A stretch of DNA of 64,000 nt. Origin: Butyricimonas faecalis. GTDB taxonomy: Bacteria > Bacteroidota > Bacteroidia > Bacteroidales > Marinifilaceae. The number at the start of each line of letters is the position of its first letter. The stretch's first letter is position 1. The position numbers and the translations under genes are program-made. The notes beneath the pieces were generated by a model, which ran no database searches, had not been told where the DNA came from, and saw only the letters and a list, made by a program, of their open reading frames with translations. The stretch spans positions 124,001 through 188,000 of the forward strand of contig NZ_CP032819.1 in assembly GCF_003991565.1 (NCBI RefSeq), in the 5' to 3' direction. Positions 1 to 9,431 of the stretch are shown here, in pieces.

Positions 1-357
1 ACGAGGGCGATGCGTCAACCACTCCTTTGTCGTGCCTTATTTCTCCTTGAATTCCCGCTTAACTCTTTTCGGGTTGTCGGGTATCTCGTGATTTTCTGTT
101 GACAAAGGTAAGGCGTACCGGGGCGGGTAGCATGACGGTAACGTGCTGACAATTCGTGCCAAAGTGAGACAATTTTGCTGTTTGAATGAAATAGTTGATA
201 TGATATTGTGAAATTTGATGGATGTGGAGGTAAATGGGTGATGAGGAGACGTGGAGGATGGTGTTGCTATGGTACATGTAGTGATCCGGCAGGGGAAGGC
301 AGAATGGGGGTAAGCCCGCCGGGTCACTATATTTGAAAAGGGAGTAATATCGTGTGA
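1..357. other. Non-coding stretch at the window edge
   Basis: I see no convincing gene here. A 96-codon open frame on the minus strand has low-complexity Ser/Thr/Pro/His content and no recognisable domain. On the minus strand positions 110-103 read TACCTTTG, which fits the Bacteroidetes -7 element TAnnTTTG, but I found no matching -33 TTG at 19-21 bases. If it is real, it would drive a gene beyond the left edge. The stretch lies downstream of the transglutaminase-like gene and no strong terminator is visible. Confidence 0.4.
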
Positions 358-2499
358 TTAAAAATGAGTTTTAACGTGATAAAATTCTGTATCCCGTGGC
401 ACGATGGTATCGTGGTAGATAAATAGTTGTTTCCCGTCCTTGTACAAAAAGGGATGTTCTTCTCTTCCGGCGGTTAGGTCTCGCAGCCAGTAGATGCGGT
501 CAAGCGGCACGTTGTCAAATTGCAGGAAATTGTAGCGAGCCGATCGGATGCCCGCGTTTTTCCAGCCGTTATCCCAGTACATGAGTTGATAGGTATGACC
601 CGCGACGATGTGGTTTTCCGCGTTTGCCGGGGCGTAGCGTATCTTTTTCACTTTCATGGGGCGTTTTAAGGGCATCAGGTCGATTTTTTCGTGTGAGGAG
701 TATTGCATGCTGGCATAGTAGGCGTAGGTGTATCGTAGGCGACGGTATTTGCTGGTGTCGGCCTGTAATTTGCAATAGCGTATTTCTGTCCGCTCGCGGT
801 CGGTTTCCCCGGGAGAGCGTACGGGGAGTGCCGTGGCCGGTTTCAAGGAATCTTCGGGTGTGTACTCGTCGGTGAGGAATTCCAGGAGTCCCATGTTGCT
901 CCTGGGGAAGGAGTCGGGGGCCACGTACCGGTAGTAGCGGAATGGCCTGCACGTTTCCGGGGTTATTTCCTGCACGTTGAGGATGGGGGTGGTGGTGATC
1001 GTGCCGAGTAACACGGAGTCCTTGAAATCTTCCCGGTTGGCTGCTTCGAAACGTCCCCCGATCATCTGGCTTGCCCGGTATTTTAAAGCTTTTTTCTCCG
1101 GGTATTTGCGTTGCAAGAGGAGTTGTCCCCTTTTTTCCGGCTGTTCGGGTGAAACGGGTACGAGCGTGGCGGACGTGTAGAGCGTGTCGGGGGAGGTGAT
1201 GTAGAAGGGGGAGGCAAACGGGATGATGCTGTCGCCTTTCAGGTAGACGGGAAAATAGAGGACGTTATAAACCGCGTTTTTAAACCGGGCTTTCCGGTGT
1301 TGATGATCCACGGTTCCCCACGTGGCCGGGATAAGGCCTTGCGAGGCGTTGAACGTGTACAGGTAGACCAGGTTGTTGGATAGTTCTTTCCCTATCGGGA
1401 GTTGTACCGGGGTTACCCGGTAGTTCTCGTCGGTCACTTCCCGGATGCAGGGGGTGTCGAAATAGTCCGGCAGGGTTTCTCCTTCCGCTTTTAGCATGAA
1501 GGGACTGTCGTCTTGCGCGCCGAACGTGTTTCTGAAGAAGCTGGGAGAAGCGGAGGTTGAAGGTTCGCTGGCCGCGTGGTTCGTGGTTTGGTTGTATTTG
1601 GAACGTTTTCCGGTGCTGTCCAGCAGGGTACAGTGGAAATGTCTCCCGCTCTTTTCCCGGTAAGAAAGGTTACAATCGACGGCGGTCGGGATCCCGTAGG
1701 CCCTGAACACGTGACAAAAGTTATCCGCCATGGATATGCAGTCGTAGTTTTGTCCGATAAACATGTCATAGGTCCCCACGTGTTGTATTTGCCGGTAGTA
1801 GGGGAACATCTGATGGATGCCGTTTTTGTAAAGGTTGTAGCGATTGATGATTTTGGCATAGGTTTTCTCGTCGCTTTGGTCAAGGTGTTTACGGAACATA
1901 TCGTTTAACCTTTGCCCGTTTTCGTAAAAAGGATACCCGGTTACGGCCCGGTAGGGGAGGATCATTTCCTTGAATTGCTCGAACGTGAGGTAGGAGGCAT
2001 AAGGGGAGGTGTGCCACGCGCGGAAAGCGTTTTCAATGTGCGAGATCAAAAACGCTGAAGAAATACATCGCGGGTCGGGGAATGTTCCTTTGACGATCGT
2101 GGGGGTGTCGGGTGGAAAGACGCTTGCCACTTGCCGGGCCACGTAGGAATGTTGCCAGTATCTCTCCCGGTTACGATCGGTGTGCAAGGAGGAATCCGGG
2201 ATTCCGAGCATCATGTTCGTGTACAGGCTGTCAAAACGGGTGTGCCATTCGAACAGGGAGGAGTCGGGAAAAACGGCTTGCTCGGTTGATAGGTGCCATT
2301 TCATGTTATCAATCAGGAAGCAGGCGGCTTGGTATTTCAAGGAGTCTTCCGGGTGTTCCAGGTAGTGGTTCAGCACTTTTTTCAACTCTCCCCGGTTTCT
2401 CCCGGCTTGTGAGAGTGTTTCTTCCACTCCCGCCGGATAGCGGGTACAGGCGAGTATTAGGGTGCAGATGAGGGAAAAGTATAGTATTGATTTTGTCAT
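358..2499 (-). CDS. Transglutaminase-like domain lipoprotein
   Basis: A 713-residue predicted lipoprotein: the N-terminal hydrophobic stretch ends in the lipobox LILAC, with the lipidated Cys at residue 18. The middle part carries a transglutaminase-core pattern, with Cys254 in YDCISMA, a following RAYGIPTAVDC segment, His287/His289 in RHFHC and Asp294 in LLDSTG, a plausible Cys-His-Asp triad. The C-terminal half is rich in beta strands and not recognised. Proteins of this class are found in Bacteroidetes envelopes. The substrate is unknown, and protease-like or structural roles are both possible. It is the last gene of the minus-strand propeller array, 41 bases after a family C propeller gene. 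A damaged second copy of its 5' end lies at 12935-13059. Confidence 0.75.
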   Translation of the reverse strand: MTKSILYFSLICTLILACTRYPAGVEETLSQAGRNRGELKKVLNHYLEHPEDSLKYQAACFLIDNMKWHLSTEQAVFPDSSLFEWHTRFDSLYTNMMLGIPDSSLHTDRNRERYWQHSYVARQVASVFPPDTPTIVKGTFPDPRCISSAFLISHIENAFRAWHTSPYASYLTFEQFKEMILPYRAVTGYPFYENGQRLNDMFRKHLDQSDEKTYAKIINRYNLYKNGIHQMFPYYRQIQHVGTYDMFIGQNYDCISMADNFCHVFRAYGIPTAVDCNLSYREKSGRHFHCTLLDSTGKRSKYNQTTNHAASEPSTSASPSFFRNTFGAQDDSPFMLKAEGETLPDYFDTPCIREVTDENYRVTPVQLPIGKELSNNLVYLYTFNASQGLIPATWGTVDHQHRKARFKNAVYNVLYFPVYLKGDSIIPFASPFYITSPDTLYTSATLVPVSPEQPEKRGQLLLQRKYPEKKALKYRASQMIGGRFEAANREDFKDSVLLGTITTTPILNVQEITPETCRPFRYYRYVAPDSFPRSNMGLLEFLTDEYTPEDSLKPATALPVRSPGETDRERTEIRYCKLQADTSKYRRLRYTYAYYASMQYSSHEKIDLMPLKRPMKVKKIRYAPANAENHIVAGHTYQLMYWDNGWKNAGIRSARYNFLQFDNVPLDRIYWLRDLTAGREEHPFLYKDGKQLFIYHDTIVPRDTEFYHVKTHF

Positions 2500-2540
2500 G
2501 GGGATAGATTATATATTGTTATTTATGGTTGGGGGTGTGA

Positions 2541-3677
2541 TTAATAATATTCCAGAATTACCGGGTTGTCATTTTCATTTATCTTGGAGATGATTCTTTG
2601 AGAATCACTTCCTCTTTTTATTTGTCGAATGTCTTGGACCGAAGGTTCCAAGATAAGAAGTATGCTATCATCACTTTCTCCCATATTTAGTGATGAGATA
2701 AAATTCAAGTTATTGTCAGATGAAAAAATATCATTTATGATTCTGGTGTTAGGTGCAAATTGTATGGTTTGTTGTTTTGAATTAGAGAGGATGTGTAAAT
2801 AACGTTTTTTGTCTTTGTGGGACACGATATATAGTTTTTTGTTCATGTACCGGAGGGTTTTTATGAAAGTGTAGTTTTTCAGGTATTTAAGGAAACCATA
2901 TTCGTGCTCTTGGAACAGTGCATCATATTGTAGCTCGCTCAACCAGTTATTTTCCGTGTTGACGATGAATTTTTCCTGAAATTGTTTGTGTTCCGGATCG
3001 TAGGATACGCAACTGTTTGTCAGGTCGATTTGGTAGATGAATTTATCTTTGTAAGGGATGAATTGCACGGGTTTGAGCATCGTGTTGGTTACTTTCGTGT
3101 TTACGCATGAATCGATGATATTTCCAGACGGGTCGGATAGGGAGATGAGGCTTTTGTTCTGTCCCGTCATAAGTAGTATGTAATTATCCGGTGTTTTCTT
3201 GAACTTGTTGACAACAAACGGGTAATAGATGCTTTTCACGTGTTGCATGGTTTCGGCGTTGTATATTTTGATGCAATTCATGTCACATAGCCATATCTCT
3301 TTCTGGCCGTTTTTCGAGTAAACATCAAAATCCCCGATGTACGTGTATTCGTCCGGCCCTCGTCCTATTTTTTCCAACGTGGACAAGTGTTTGCCTTCCT
3401 GGTTGAATGTTTCTATTTTTCTCTCGTTTGATAATATATAGAATACGCTGTCCCGTTTTATGATCTTGTCGATCTTGCCAACCAGGCATTTTGCTTTTGT
3501 TTCGAGAGGGATGACGCGGTAGTGTCGGGTAATTATTTCGGATAGTTTTATTTTAGAGTTTACCCCGTTGTCCGTCAGTAGGTATGGAACAAGCGTGTTG
3601 TTTTGATTTTTAGGCGTGACGTTACAAGCGGAAAGAAGGTAACCTAGTAAAATGATGATTTGTATTTTGTTGTTCAT
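2541..3677 (-). CDS. 6-bladed beta-propeller lipoprotein, family C
   Basis: A 378-residue lipoprotein: the signal peptide ends in LLSAC (Cys18). It carries the diagnostic glycine-rich loop IGRGPDEYTYIGDF (about residues 102-115) of the Bacteroidetes 6-bladed propeller families (DUF5128/NHL-like folds), and repeats of strands ending in polar turns as expected of a propeller. The C-terminus reads ENDNPVILEYY and matches the tails of the family C proteins at 6953-8110 and 11642-12721. No catalytic motif is visible. Propellers of this type are usually binding or scaffold modules on the outer membrane or in the periplasm; the ligand is unknown. It is packed head-to-tail with the family B gene upstream (20-base gap), so co-transcription is likely. 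Confidence 0.8.
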   Translation of the reverse strand: MNNKIQIIILLGYLLSACNVTPKNQNNTLVPYLLTDNGVNSKIKLSEIITRHYRVIPLETKAKCLVGKIDKIIKRDSVFYILSNERKIETFNQEGKHLSTLEKIGRGPDEYTYIGDFDVYSKNGQKEIWLCDMNCIKIYNAETMQHVKSIYYPFVVNKFKKTPDNYILLMTGQNKSLISLSDPSGNIIDSCVNTKVTNTMLKPVQFIPYKDKFIYQIDLTNSCVSYDPEHKQFQEKFIVNTENNWLSELQYDALFQEHEYGFLKYLKNYTFIKTLRYMNKKLYIVSHKDKKRYLHILSNSKQQTIQFAPNTRIINDIFSSDNNLNFISSLNMGESDDSILLILEPSVQDIRQIKRGSDSQRIISKINENDNPVILEYY

Positions 3678-3697
3678 AAGGGGTGATTTTATAGGTA

Positions 3698-4699
3698 TTA
3701 ATAGTTGAATCTTTTAATTTCAACCAATTCACTTTTGGGGGAATCTACTCCGCCTAGGAATTGTCTATTTGCTTCGTCAACAATGATAAAGTTTACAAAA
3801 AAGTCAAATTGATAAACTTTTTCCAGCATCCCATTCCAAGTAAATACTAGGAGATAAGGATGGTGGTTATATATTTTATTTGCTGGGAAGCCTGTCCATA
3901 GTATGTAACAAAAATGGGGGGTACTATACATTTTATATGACGTGACAAGCATATCCTCTGATAATTGAAATTCGGAGTAGTCAATTTCATCATTTGCGAG
4001 GTCAAGGGAAAGGCTTTTTTGTAGAGAGCCGTCAGAGTGATAAAAATTAATCAAATTAATATATTTGAATGCCGCAATGATGCTGTTATGTTGGGCATTT
4101 GCTGAAAGTATATGGGCGTAGGCATCACTTTTATTCCCTCTTCTTGATACGTAAAATTGAGGTTCGTAATCAATTTTTTTTATAATCTTGGCGTGTTTGT
4201 CGTAAAGGTAAAATAGTACGCTGTCTTCGCCTATGGGAGATAGGACAAAGGTTGAATCTATGATATTTAAATTTTGCGAGCGGGTTAGTTCGGGGGGTAA
4301 TATCGTGTTATGGATAGAGGTGTCGTTTTTTAAGTAAAACCGGGTTAAACGATTATGTATTAAATCATGGATTAATAGGGACGAGGTGTTTGTATCACTC
4401 TTGATGATCAACGGAAATTGAAATTCATTAGGTCCTCTGCCGGTAGCACCAAATTCGTATAGCATGTTTTTGGAGTTATTGCTGAAGATTTGAAATTGTT
4501 TTTCAGAGCAGCTATTTTGTAAACACAGGAATGTATCTTTTATGATTCCTTCCATGTAACATCCTGCCGGGATTTGAGAAATGGTTTCTCCTTTTATTTG
4601 AATGATATTATCGATGTGTAATTTTTCAATTTGAGTTGTTGACTGATTTTTGCAAGATAGGATGGAGAAAATGATAAAGGGTAAATAGATTAATTTCAT
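3698..4699 (-). CDS. 6-bladed beta-propeller lipoprotein, family B (TolB-like)
   Basis: A 333-residue lipoprotein with lipobox ILSC at residues 13-16. The early segment AGCYMEGIIKDTFLCLQ and the loop TGRGPNEFQFPL place it with the TolB-like 6-bladed propeller family. The last blade has the shared FTWNGMLEK motif, which in all A and B members follows the pattern W-[NDE]-G near the C-terminus. There are no catalytic residues. It sits between a family A gene (40 bases upstream) and a family C gene (20 bases downstream), so one transcript is likely. The role is unknown; ligand binding at the cell surface is an inference from the fold and the lipid anchor. Confidence 0.8.
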   Translation of the reverse strand: MKLIYLPFIIFSILSCKNQSTTQIEKLHIDNIIQIKGETISQIPAGCYMEGIIKDTFLCLQNSCSEKQFQIFSNNSKNMLYEFGATGRGPNEFQFPLIIKSDTNTSSLLIHDLIHNRLTRFYLKNDTSIHNTILPPELTRSQNLNIIDSTFVLSPIGEDSVLFYLYDKHAKIIKKIDYEPQFYVSRRGNKSDAYAHILSANAQHNSIIAAFKYINLINFYHSDGSLQKSLSLDLANDEIDYSEFQLSEDMLVTSYKMYSTPHFCYILWTGFPANKIYNHHPYLLVFTWNGMLEKVYQFDFFVNFIIVDEANRQFLGGVDSPKSELVEIKRFNY

Positions 4700-4739
4700 A
4701 AGTTGGGTAATTAGGGGTGTTATGTTTTATATATATGGT

Positions 4740-5774
4740 TTATTTGAGATAATTGCGAATATCGTATTTATAAATTTCTTCGTCATAAGGATTTAATCCA
4801 TAGATGTATCCGTTATTTTGATCAATGTCAAAAAAGCGGATATAGTTTGGTATGATAATTTTGTATATAGGTTCTCCATTCCAATCGAATACATGTATTT
4901 CAACACTTTTGTTTGCCTCTCGAATTTCTTTTGTTGAATGATTTATGTATAGAGCAAAAATGAATTTATCTACGGTTCTAATGTCTGAATAGAATATTTT
5001 CCTGTCCATGAAATCCTGTTGTGAAATTTCGTGTGGTGTATTTGATGTATGGTATATTGTTAAGGGGATAATTTCATCACCGTTAGTTGAATGAATAATG
5101 ATGTGATTCATATTAAACATGGCTAGTGCCATTTTTGTTTTATCCGGCGATATTGTCCCGATTATGTCGTAAATTGAAGCATCAAATTTTATATCTTTAG
5201 TGAAGATATTTTTTTGCGTTACAAGTTGTTGTTGTTTTAAATTGTATACGGTATAGTAAAGATTGTCCGTTGACGGGTAGGTGGCGAAAATGGAGTCATT
5301 TATATTGAACCAGTATGAATCAGTGATAGAGTCTAAAAAAAATCTTTTTTCAAACACGACTTTTTGTTCTTTTATAGATGATGTTAAATTTATTTCGGAC
5401 ACTTCACGGGTTAGATGGCTCGATATCCATATTTTCGCGTTTGACGAATCGATTGCAAATTGTTTGTTATAGGTTAAGGTTAAAAACTCATCGGCACCTC
5501 TTCCTGCAGATATATAATTTCCTAAGAATTTGAAATTAGGTAAAGAATAACACGTGAAGAATCCATCCTCTCCTTTTACTTTGAAACCGAGTAAAATGGT
5601 GTCTACGATGTACAAATTATTAATACCTATTATTTCGATATCTATTTTTTCAGCTGATGGGGTGATTGTTTTAGGAAAATGTGATATTTGTATGGGCTCA
5701 TTCGTAAAAATGGTTCTTTCTTTACATGCTATTATAGAAATAGTGCAAAGAATTATTGTAATTATTTTTTTCAT
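4740..5774 (-). CDS. 6-bladed beta-propeller lipoprotein, family A
   Basis: A 344-residue lipoprotein with lipobox IIAC (Cys17). Family A features are all present: a start reading ISHFPKTITPSAEKIDI, the glycine loop SAGRGADEFLTLTY, the penultimate-blade motif FDWNGEPIYK and the tail DEEIYKYDI. It is closest to the genes at 8341-9405, 9481-10512 and 13609-14637. Unlike the copy at 13609-14637, its tail does not open a second frame for a thioredoxin-like gene, because the ATG is ACG here. A family B gene follows after 40 bases, so the Trx and C members of the module seem to be lost at this place. Function unknown. Confidence 0.8.
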   Translation of the reverse strand: MKKIITIILCTISIIACKERTIFTNEPIQISHFPKTITPSAEKIDIEIIGINNLYIVDTILLGFKVKGEDGFFTCYSLPNFKFLGNYISAGRGADEFLTLTYNKQFAIDSSNAKIWISSHLTREVSEINLTSSIKEQKVVFEKRFFLDSITDSYWFNINDSIFATYPSTDNLYYTVYNLKQQQLVTQKNIFTKDIKFDASIYDIIGTISPDKTKMALAMFNMNHIIIHSTNGDEIIPLTIYHTSNTPHEISQQDFMDRKIFYSDIRTVDKFIFALYINHSTKEIREANKSVEIHVFDWNGEPIYKIIIPNYIRFFDIDQNNGYIYGLNPYDEEIYKYDIRNYLK

Positions 5775-5794
5775 TATAATATGTTTTTCATGTT

Positions 5795-6826
5795 TTAGAT
5801 ATCAAATTCGACTAAATAGGCATATTCCGGATCGCTGGTGTTAGGATATATAGAAAATAATTTCGTGTTGTCTTCATTGACAACTAAAGGAGTTATAAAG
5901 AATGGTATTTGCAATACGTTCTTTAGGTTTCCCTCCCAATCCATAATAAGAATTTGACAAGGATGATCTTGGGTAGCATTAAGTTGTTCGATGGGCATGT
6001 TCGCTCTTAATAAATAACAATATTCAGGGGTTGCATACATATCTATGATATAGATGGGATTGTCGTATGATATCCCTGTATGTTGCTTGGATTGGAATGG
6101 TTTTTTCAACATGGAAAATTGAATGTTTTTTAATAATGTTCCATTTGTATCATATAATTGGATAAGATCGAGGAATCTATATCCAACATATAAAACTTTT
6201 TTTTGAGAATTTGCGCAGGTGATGTTTTTATGGGCTGCAAATCTAATCTCGGGATTTTTAAAATAAAGTCCTGTATTATAATTAACCCAATGTATGGAAT
6301 CTGTGTCATAGTTGTAAATGAAGAATATGCCATCATTTATTTCTATCGTATTGCCAATGATGGTATTATTATCAATTTGGTTGAGATTTTCTGAAAAATA
6401 TAACTTTGATGGAAGGTTTCTCCCATTGATGAAATCATAAGCCGTGTTGACAAGTTGTTCATTCAAATATTTTTCATGGAATAGGTTAAGGTCATATATC
6501 TGAATGAGCGAATCTTTTTCGTGTAGTTTACAGTTCCTGTAAAAAAAAGGCATGTTGAATTCGTTGAATAACCGACCTTTTTCTCCATAACGGGAAATTT
6601 CTTGGAGAGAATCGTTGAACATGTAAATGTAACGATCTTCAGGAGAACATTCTGCAATAAAAAATAAAACAGAATCACGATATATTCCATTTGAGAAACA
6701 TTTTTCTTGTATTTGAATTTTTCTTGATGGTTGAATATCTCGTGAGATGTTCAATGGTGTGATTGTTTCTTTTCTACCACATGCTAATAGAAAAAATAAA
6801 GAAAATGTATATATAGTTTTTTCCAT
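5795..6826 (-). CDS. 6-bladed beta-propeller lipoprotein, family B
   Basis: A 343-residue lipoprotein with lipobox FLLAC (Cys16). The glycine loop is divergent (YGEKGRLFNEFNMPF, not GRGPxEF), but the position and the FNEF end are kept. The last blade has MDWEGNLKNVLQIPFF and the protein ends in YLVEFDI, as expected for family B. Its leader just before the ATG (an ACAATGACATATAA element followed by AT-rich bases) closely resembles the leader of the family B gene at 10579-11601, which supports this start. The 126 bases upstream hold worn tails of thioredoxin-like and family C genes. The A gene downstream begins after 20 bases. Confidence 0.78.
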   Translation of the reverse strand: MEKTIYTFSLFFLLACGRKETITPLNISRDIQPSRKIQIQEKCFSNGIYRDSVLFFIAECSPEDRYIYMFNDSLQEISRYGEKGRLFNEFNMPFFYRNCKLHEKDSLIQIYDLNLFHEKYLNEQLVNTAYDFINGRNLPSKLYFSENLNQIDNNTIIGNTIEINDGIFFIYNYDTDSIHWVNYNTGLYFKNPEIRFAAHKNITCANSQKKVLYVGYRFLDLIQLYDTNGTLLKNIQFSMLKKPFQSKQHTGISYDNPIYIIDMYATPEYCYLLRANMPIEQLNATQDHPCQILIMDWEGNLKNVLQIPFFITPLVVNEDNTKLFSIYPNTSDPEYAYLVEFDI

Positions 6827-6842
6827 ATTTGTTATTTATATG

Positions 6843-6950
6843 TCATTGTTTTGAAGAAGGGTATCTGTTTTCTTTTTCATACTTGGATTTCCAACTAAAA
6901 AAAAGAATTGTAATACAAATAAATAATATAGTGGAACCTAATGTATTCAT
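6843..6950 (-). pseudogene. Composite scar: Trx-like tail joined to a family C propeller tail
   Basis: On the minus strand, positions 6895-6878 read VGNPSM, matching the GSPIG end of the thioredoxin-like lipoprotein at 13071 and the GNPIM remnant at 10520. The next bases, about 6877-6846, align with the KETDNPILF coding end of the family C gene at 11642, but with small indels. A leader like that of the other family B gene then runs into the ATG at 6826. In a different frame the same stretch encodes a 35-residue peptide with one membrane segment. I favour a decayed scar over a real micropeptide because two unrelated tails are recognisable in it. Confidence 0.5.
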
Positions 6951-6952
6951 GG

Positions 6953-8110
6953 CTATTTTGTATAAATGAATAATAAATGTGGATTATTGTTTTCAAGATT
7001 TTCTTGAGAGACTAATGGCGTATATATTAATTTGATATGATTCGTAGTATCTTGATGAAGTTTTAAAAGTGTATGAAGATGATCTTCATCAGCAATCGTA
7101 AAAATGAAATAATTGTTTTTTGCATATTTGGGATTGGAATATATAGATGCGAATTTTTCGGGTAAAGTTTCTGCGTTAAATAGATAAGGTCGTTGTTGTT
7201 GTTTGTTATAGTATAACTCGTAAAATTTCCCTCCTTTAAAAAAATTGCAGTAAATATATTTATCATTTTCAAGTAAATAGTCTGGTTCAGAAATGTAATT
7301 GTCTCGTCGGATATAAGCGATGCTAGTTTCGATTTTTCCATCAAAAGATTCAAATGAAATATTGTATTTTTTAAAATCAAACTGATATTGCGGGATGATG
7401 CTATCCGGTGTTATTTGAAACACGTTGTAATCAAATATGGATTTAAACAACACGGATTTTTTATATTTTGTAAATGTTTGATTTAATTCCGACTGGCTGT
7501 GTTGGGCGTAATGGGGAATATTTAATAATAATTTTTTTATTTCATGACTTCCGATGTTTAAGATAGAAATGCATGAATTTTTATCTGAATATCCTGTGAA
7601 TAGGGCGAGATGATCATTATCGATATTTGAAATGTTATCGATATTAATATTTCGATCAATTTTAATTTCTTGAATAAGATCTCCTAAAAGATTGTAGAAG
7701 ATGATTTTTCCTCCCAGGTTATCTAATATCACGATAGTATTGTCTTCTAATGTCGTAAAATCTGTAATAGACAGAAATTCTCCCGGTCCTCGTCCTTTCC
7801 TTGCTATTTTAGATATTCCATTTCCATGTATATCATATATATATATACATTGAGATAGAGGATCATTTAAAAAGAAATATGGATCATTAAAATATAAATT
7901 ATTTATTCCTCCAATTATAAAAATTGAATCTGTTTTTAGTGAAACTATTTTTATGCTATCGATAGAATTTGATAATTCAAGTGATTGATTTTTATATTTA
8001 TCGAAATCTATTGATAATGTTTTTCTGAACTTGATATTTTCTACTTTTCCTTTTTGGCATGAAGAAAAAAAGATTAGACACATTGAAATTAATATATAGT
8101 GTATTTGCAT
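6953..8110 (-). CDS. 6-bladed beta-propeller lipoprotein, family C
   Basis: A 385-residue lipoprotein with a signal peptide ending in FFSSC (Cys19). The loop RKGRGPGEFLSITDF is an intact copy of the propeller signature. It is followed by blades with I-Y-D and F-Y-N repeats. The C-terminus NNPHLLFIYTK corresponds to DNPILFIYNSK of the 11642 gene. The gene is strongly AT-rich, like its neighbours. Upstream lies the truncated family B remnant (8117-8338) with 6 bases between, and downstream a scar of Trx and C tails. Function unknown; a surface or periplasmic binding role is inferred only from fold and lipidation. Confidence 0.8.
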   Translation of the reverse strand: MQIHYILISMCLIFFSSCQKGKVENIKFRKTLSIDFDKYKNQSLELSNSIDSIKIVSLKTDSIFIIGGINNLYFNDPYFFLNDPLSQCIYIYDIHGNGISKIARKGRGPGEFLSITDFTTLEDNTIVILDNLGGKIIFYNLLGDLIQEIKIDRNINIDNISNIDNDHLALFTGYSDKNSCISILNIGSHEIKKLLLNIPHYAQHSQSELNQTFTKYKKSVLFKSIFDYNVFQITPDSIIPQYQFDFKKYNISFESFDGKIETSIAYIRRDNYISEPDYLLENDKYIYCNFFKGGKFYELYYNKQQQRPYLFNAETLPEKFASIYSNPKYAKNNYFIFTIADEDHLHTLLKLHQDTTNHIKLIYTPLVSQENLENNNPHLLFIYTK

Positions 8111-8116
8111 AGTGTT

Positions 8117-8338
8117 TTATATTTCGTATGTCACAATGCAGAAATCTAAATCGATCCCTATTGCATATAATGTATTAGAATCTCCTTTTGCTGCAATGCG
8201 TAGGATGGGCATACTCATGTTTATAATCTTTTTTAAATTGAAATTATAATCATATACAAATATGGTATTAGGAACCTTTGATAAATCTCGAATTCCTCCA
8301 GTTTGTTTTATACTTTTAAATATAATTGCTGATATCAT
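8117..8338 (-). pseudogene. Truncated family B propeller: C-terminal 60 residues fused to a Trx-like start
   Basis: The 73-codon frame has no signal peptide. From residue 12 it matches the last 61 residues of the family B protein at 10579-11601 almost throughout (GGIRDLSKVPNTIFVYDYNF against AGIRDLSQVPNTIFVYDYDF, and the same DFCIVTYEI end). The first residues, MISAIIFK, match the frame that starts the thioredoxin-like gene inside a family A tail (compare MISAITFK at 9432-9521). The same bases, 8339-8316, read YDISNYI-stop in the family A frame. This is a deletion joint of A/Trx-start to B-tail. It is probably not a functional protein, though the frame stays open. Confidence 0.7.
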
Positions 8339-8340
8339 AA

Positions 8341-9405
8341 TTATAATATTTCTTCAAGATTGTATTTATAAACTTCTTCTTCTAGAGTTAAGCCATACAT
8401 TATTTTTTCTTTTTCATTAATGGCAATTTTAGAAAGTTTTTCTTGAATGTTTAGTTTAAATTTAGGAATTCCTTCCCAGTCAATAACATGAATTTCTGTT
8501 GTGATATTGTCTTTTAGAGCCCAATCTTTTCGTGTTTGATTTGCATAAAGTCCGAAAAGTAGTTTCGTTGTAGATGTAAAATCCACATAATAGGTATACT
8601 TTTCAGGCATAGGACATTCTTCTACTTTTTTTAGATCAGATATATTGCCATTATATACTAAACTGATCGCTTTCTTTTGAGATAAGGAATATAAATTGAT
8701 TTGATTTAAAAATTCCATGGCTGTTGCATATTTTTGTTCTCTTAAATTGTAACAACTATGGGTAGTCCATAGGAAAATATTTCCAATATTATTTATTGAA
8801 TGTCTATAAATAGAATCTTGTTGTATGAATGTATTGGTTTTTCTATTGTAAATAGAATAATATTCGTTTCTATTACTAAAACTGAAGTAATGATAAAATA
8901 ATGAAGAATCATTAAGTAAAAAAGCTCCTTTTATTTCTGGTTCAATATTCAGATCGATTGTATTGCTATCTAATATCGTAGTAAGGTTTTGAAGTGATTT
9001 TGTGAGATTCAAAGTACTTATACATGAATGGGTTCTATCAAAAAGATAAATTTTCATACAATTTGAATCAATACAATTAAATAAAGGACTATTGGCATTA
9101 CTAAACTCATTAATACCACGGCCTTTAGGTAAGAGATTTACAATATGTTTCTCCGTTTTTGTGGAATAAACAGAATAAAAGGTATCTATTTTAGAACTAA
9201 TGAATATTAAAAATGTATCAATAGAATACATGGATTCAGCCCCTAAGCTAGTGAGAGAAATGTATTCTCCTTTCAGAGAAAGATCTAAAGGAAACTTGTC
9301 AATAAAAATAGTTTCGCCAATAAAAATATTTTCATTACTTTTTCCTTCATTTTGGCAATTATATGCTAATACTAATATTAGTATGATGTATATGATTTTT
9401 TTCAT
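8341..9405 (-). CDS. 6-bladed beta-propeller lipoprotein, family A
   Basis: A 354-residue lipoprotein. The hydrophobic signal ends in LAYNC (Cys17), a less usual but acceptable lipobox. Family A marks are IDKFPLDLSLKGEYI near the start, the loop LPKGRGINEF, IDWEGIPKFK in the last blade and EEEVYKYN close to the end. The final residues, LEEIL, break the family pattern. The bases right after the stop read as a second family A tail (YDISNYI-stop), so the 3' end seems to have been duplicated and reset. It lies downstream of another family A gene with only a 75-base scar between them. Confidence 0.78.
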   Translation of the reverse strand: MKKIIYIILILVLAYNCQNEGKSNENIFIGETIFIDKFPLDLSLKGEYISLTSLGAESMYSIDTFLIFISSKIDTFYSVYSTKTEKHIVNLLPKGRGINEFSNANSPLFNCIDSNCMKIYLFDRTHSCISTLNLTKSLQNLTTILDSNTIDLNIEPEIKGAFLLNDSSLFYHYFSFSNRNEYYSIYNRKTNTFIQQDSIYRHSINNIGNIFLWTTHSCYNLREQKYATAMEFLNQINLYSLSQKKAISLVYNGNISDLKKVEECPMPEKYTYYVDFTSTTKLLFGLYANQTRKDWALKDNITTEIHVIDWEGIPKFKLNIQEKLSKIAINEKEKIMYGLTLEEEVYKYNLEEIL

Positions 9406-9431
9406 TTTATTTATTTGATATGATAATTGTA

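Noticed and set aside
37..327. 96-codon minus-strand open frame at the left edge
   Set aside because: Low-complexity composition rich in Ser, Thr, Pro and His, no domain, no signal and no clear start context.
569..952. 127-codon minus-strand frame inside the transglutaminase-like gene
   Set aside because: Out-of-frame shadow of a long gene with clear domain; Arg/Pro-rich as expected of shadows in GC-rich coding sequence.
6843..6950. A 35-residue single-membrane-helix micropeptide gene
   Set aside because: The same bases align in other frames with Trx and C-family tails, so a decayed scar explains them better; kept as pseudogene.
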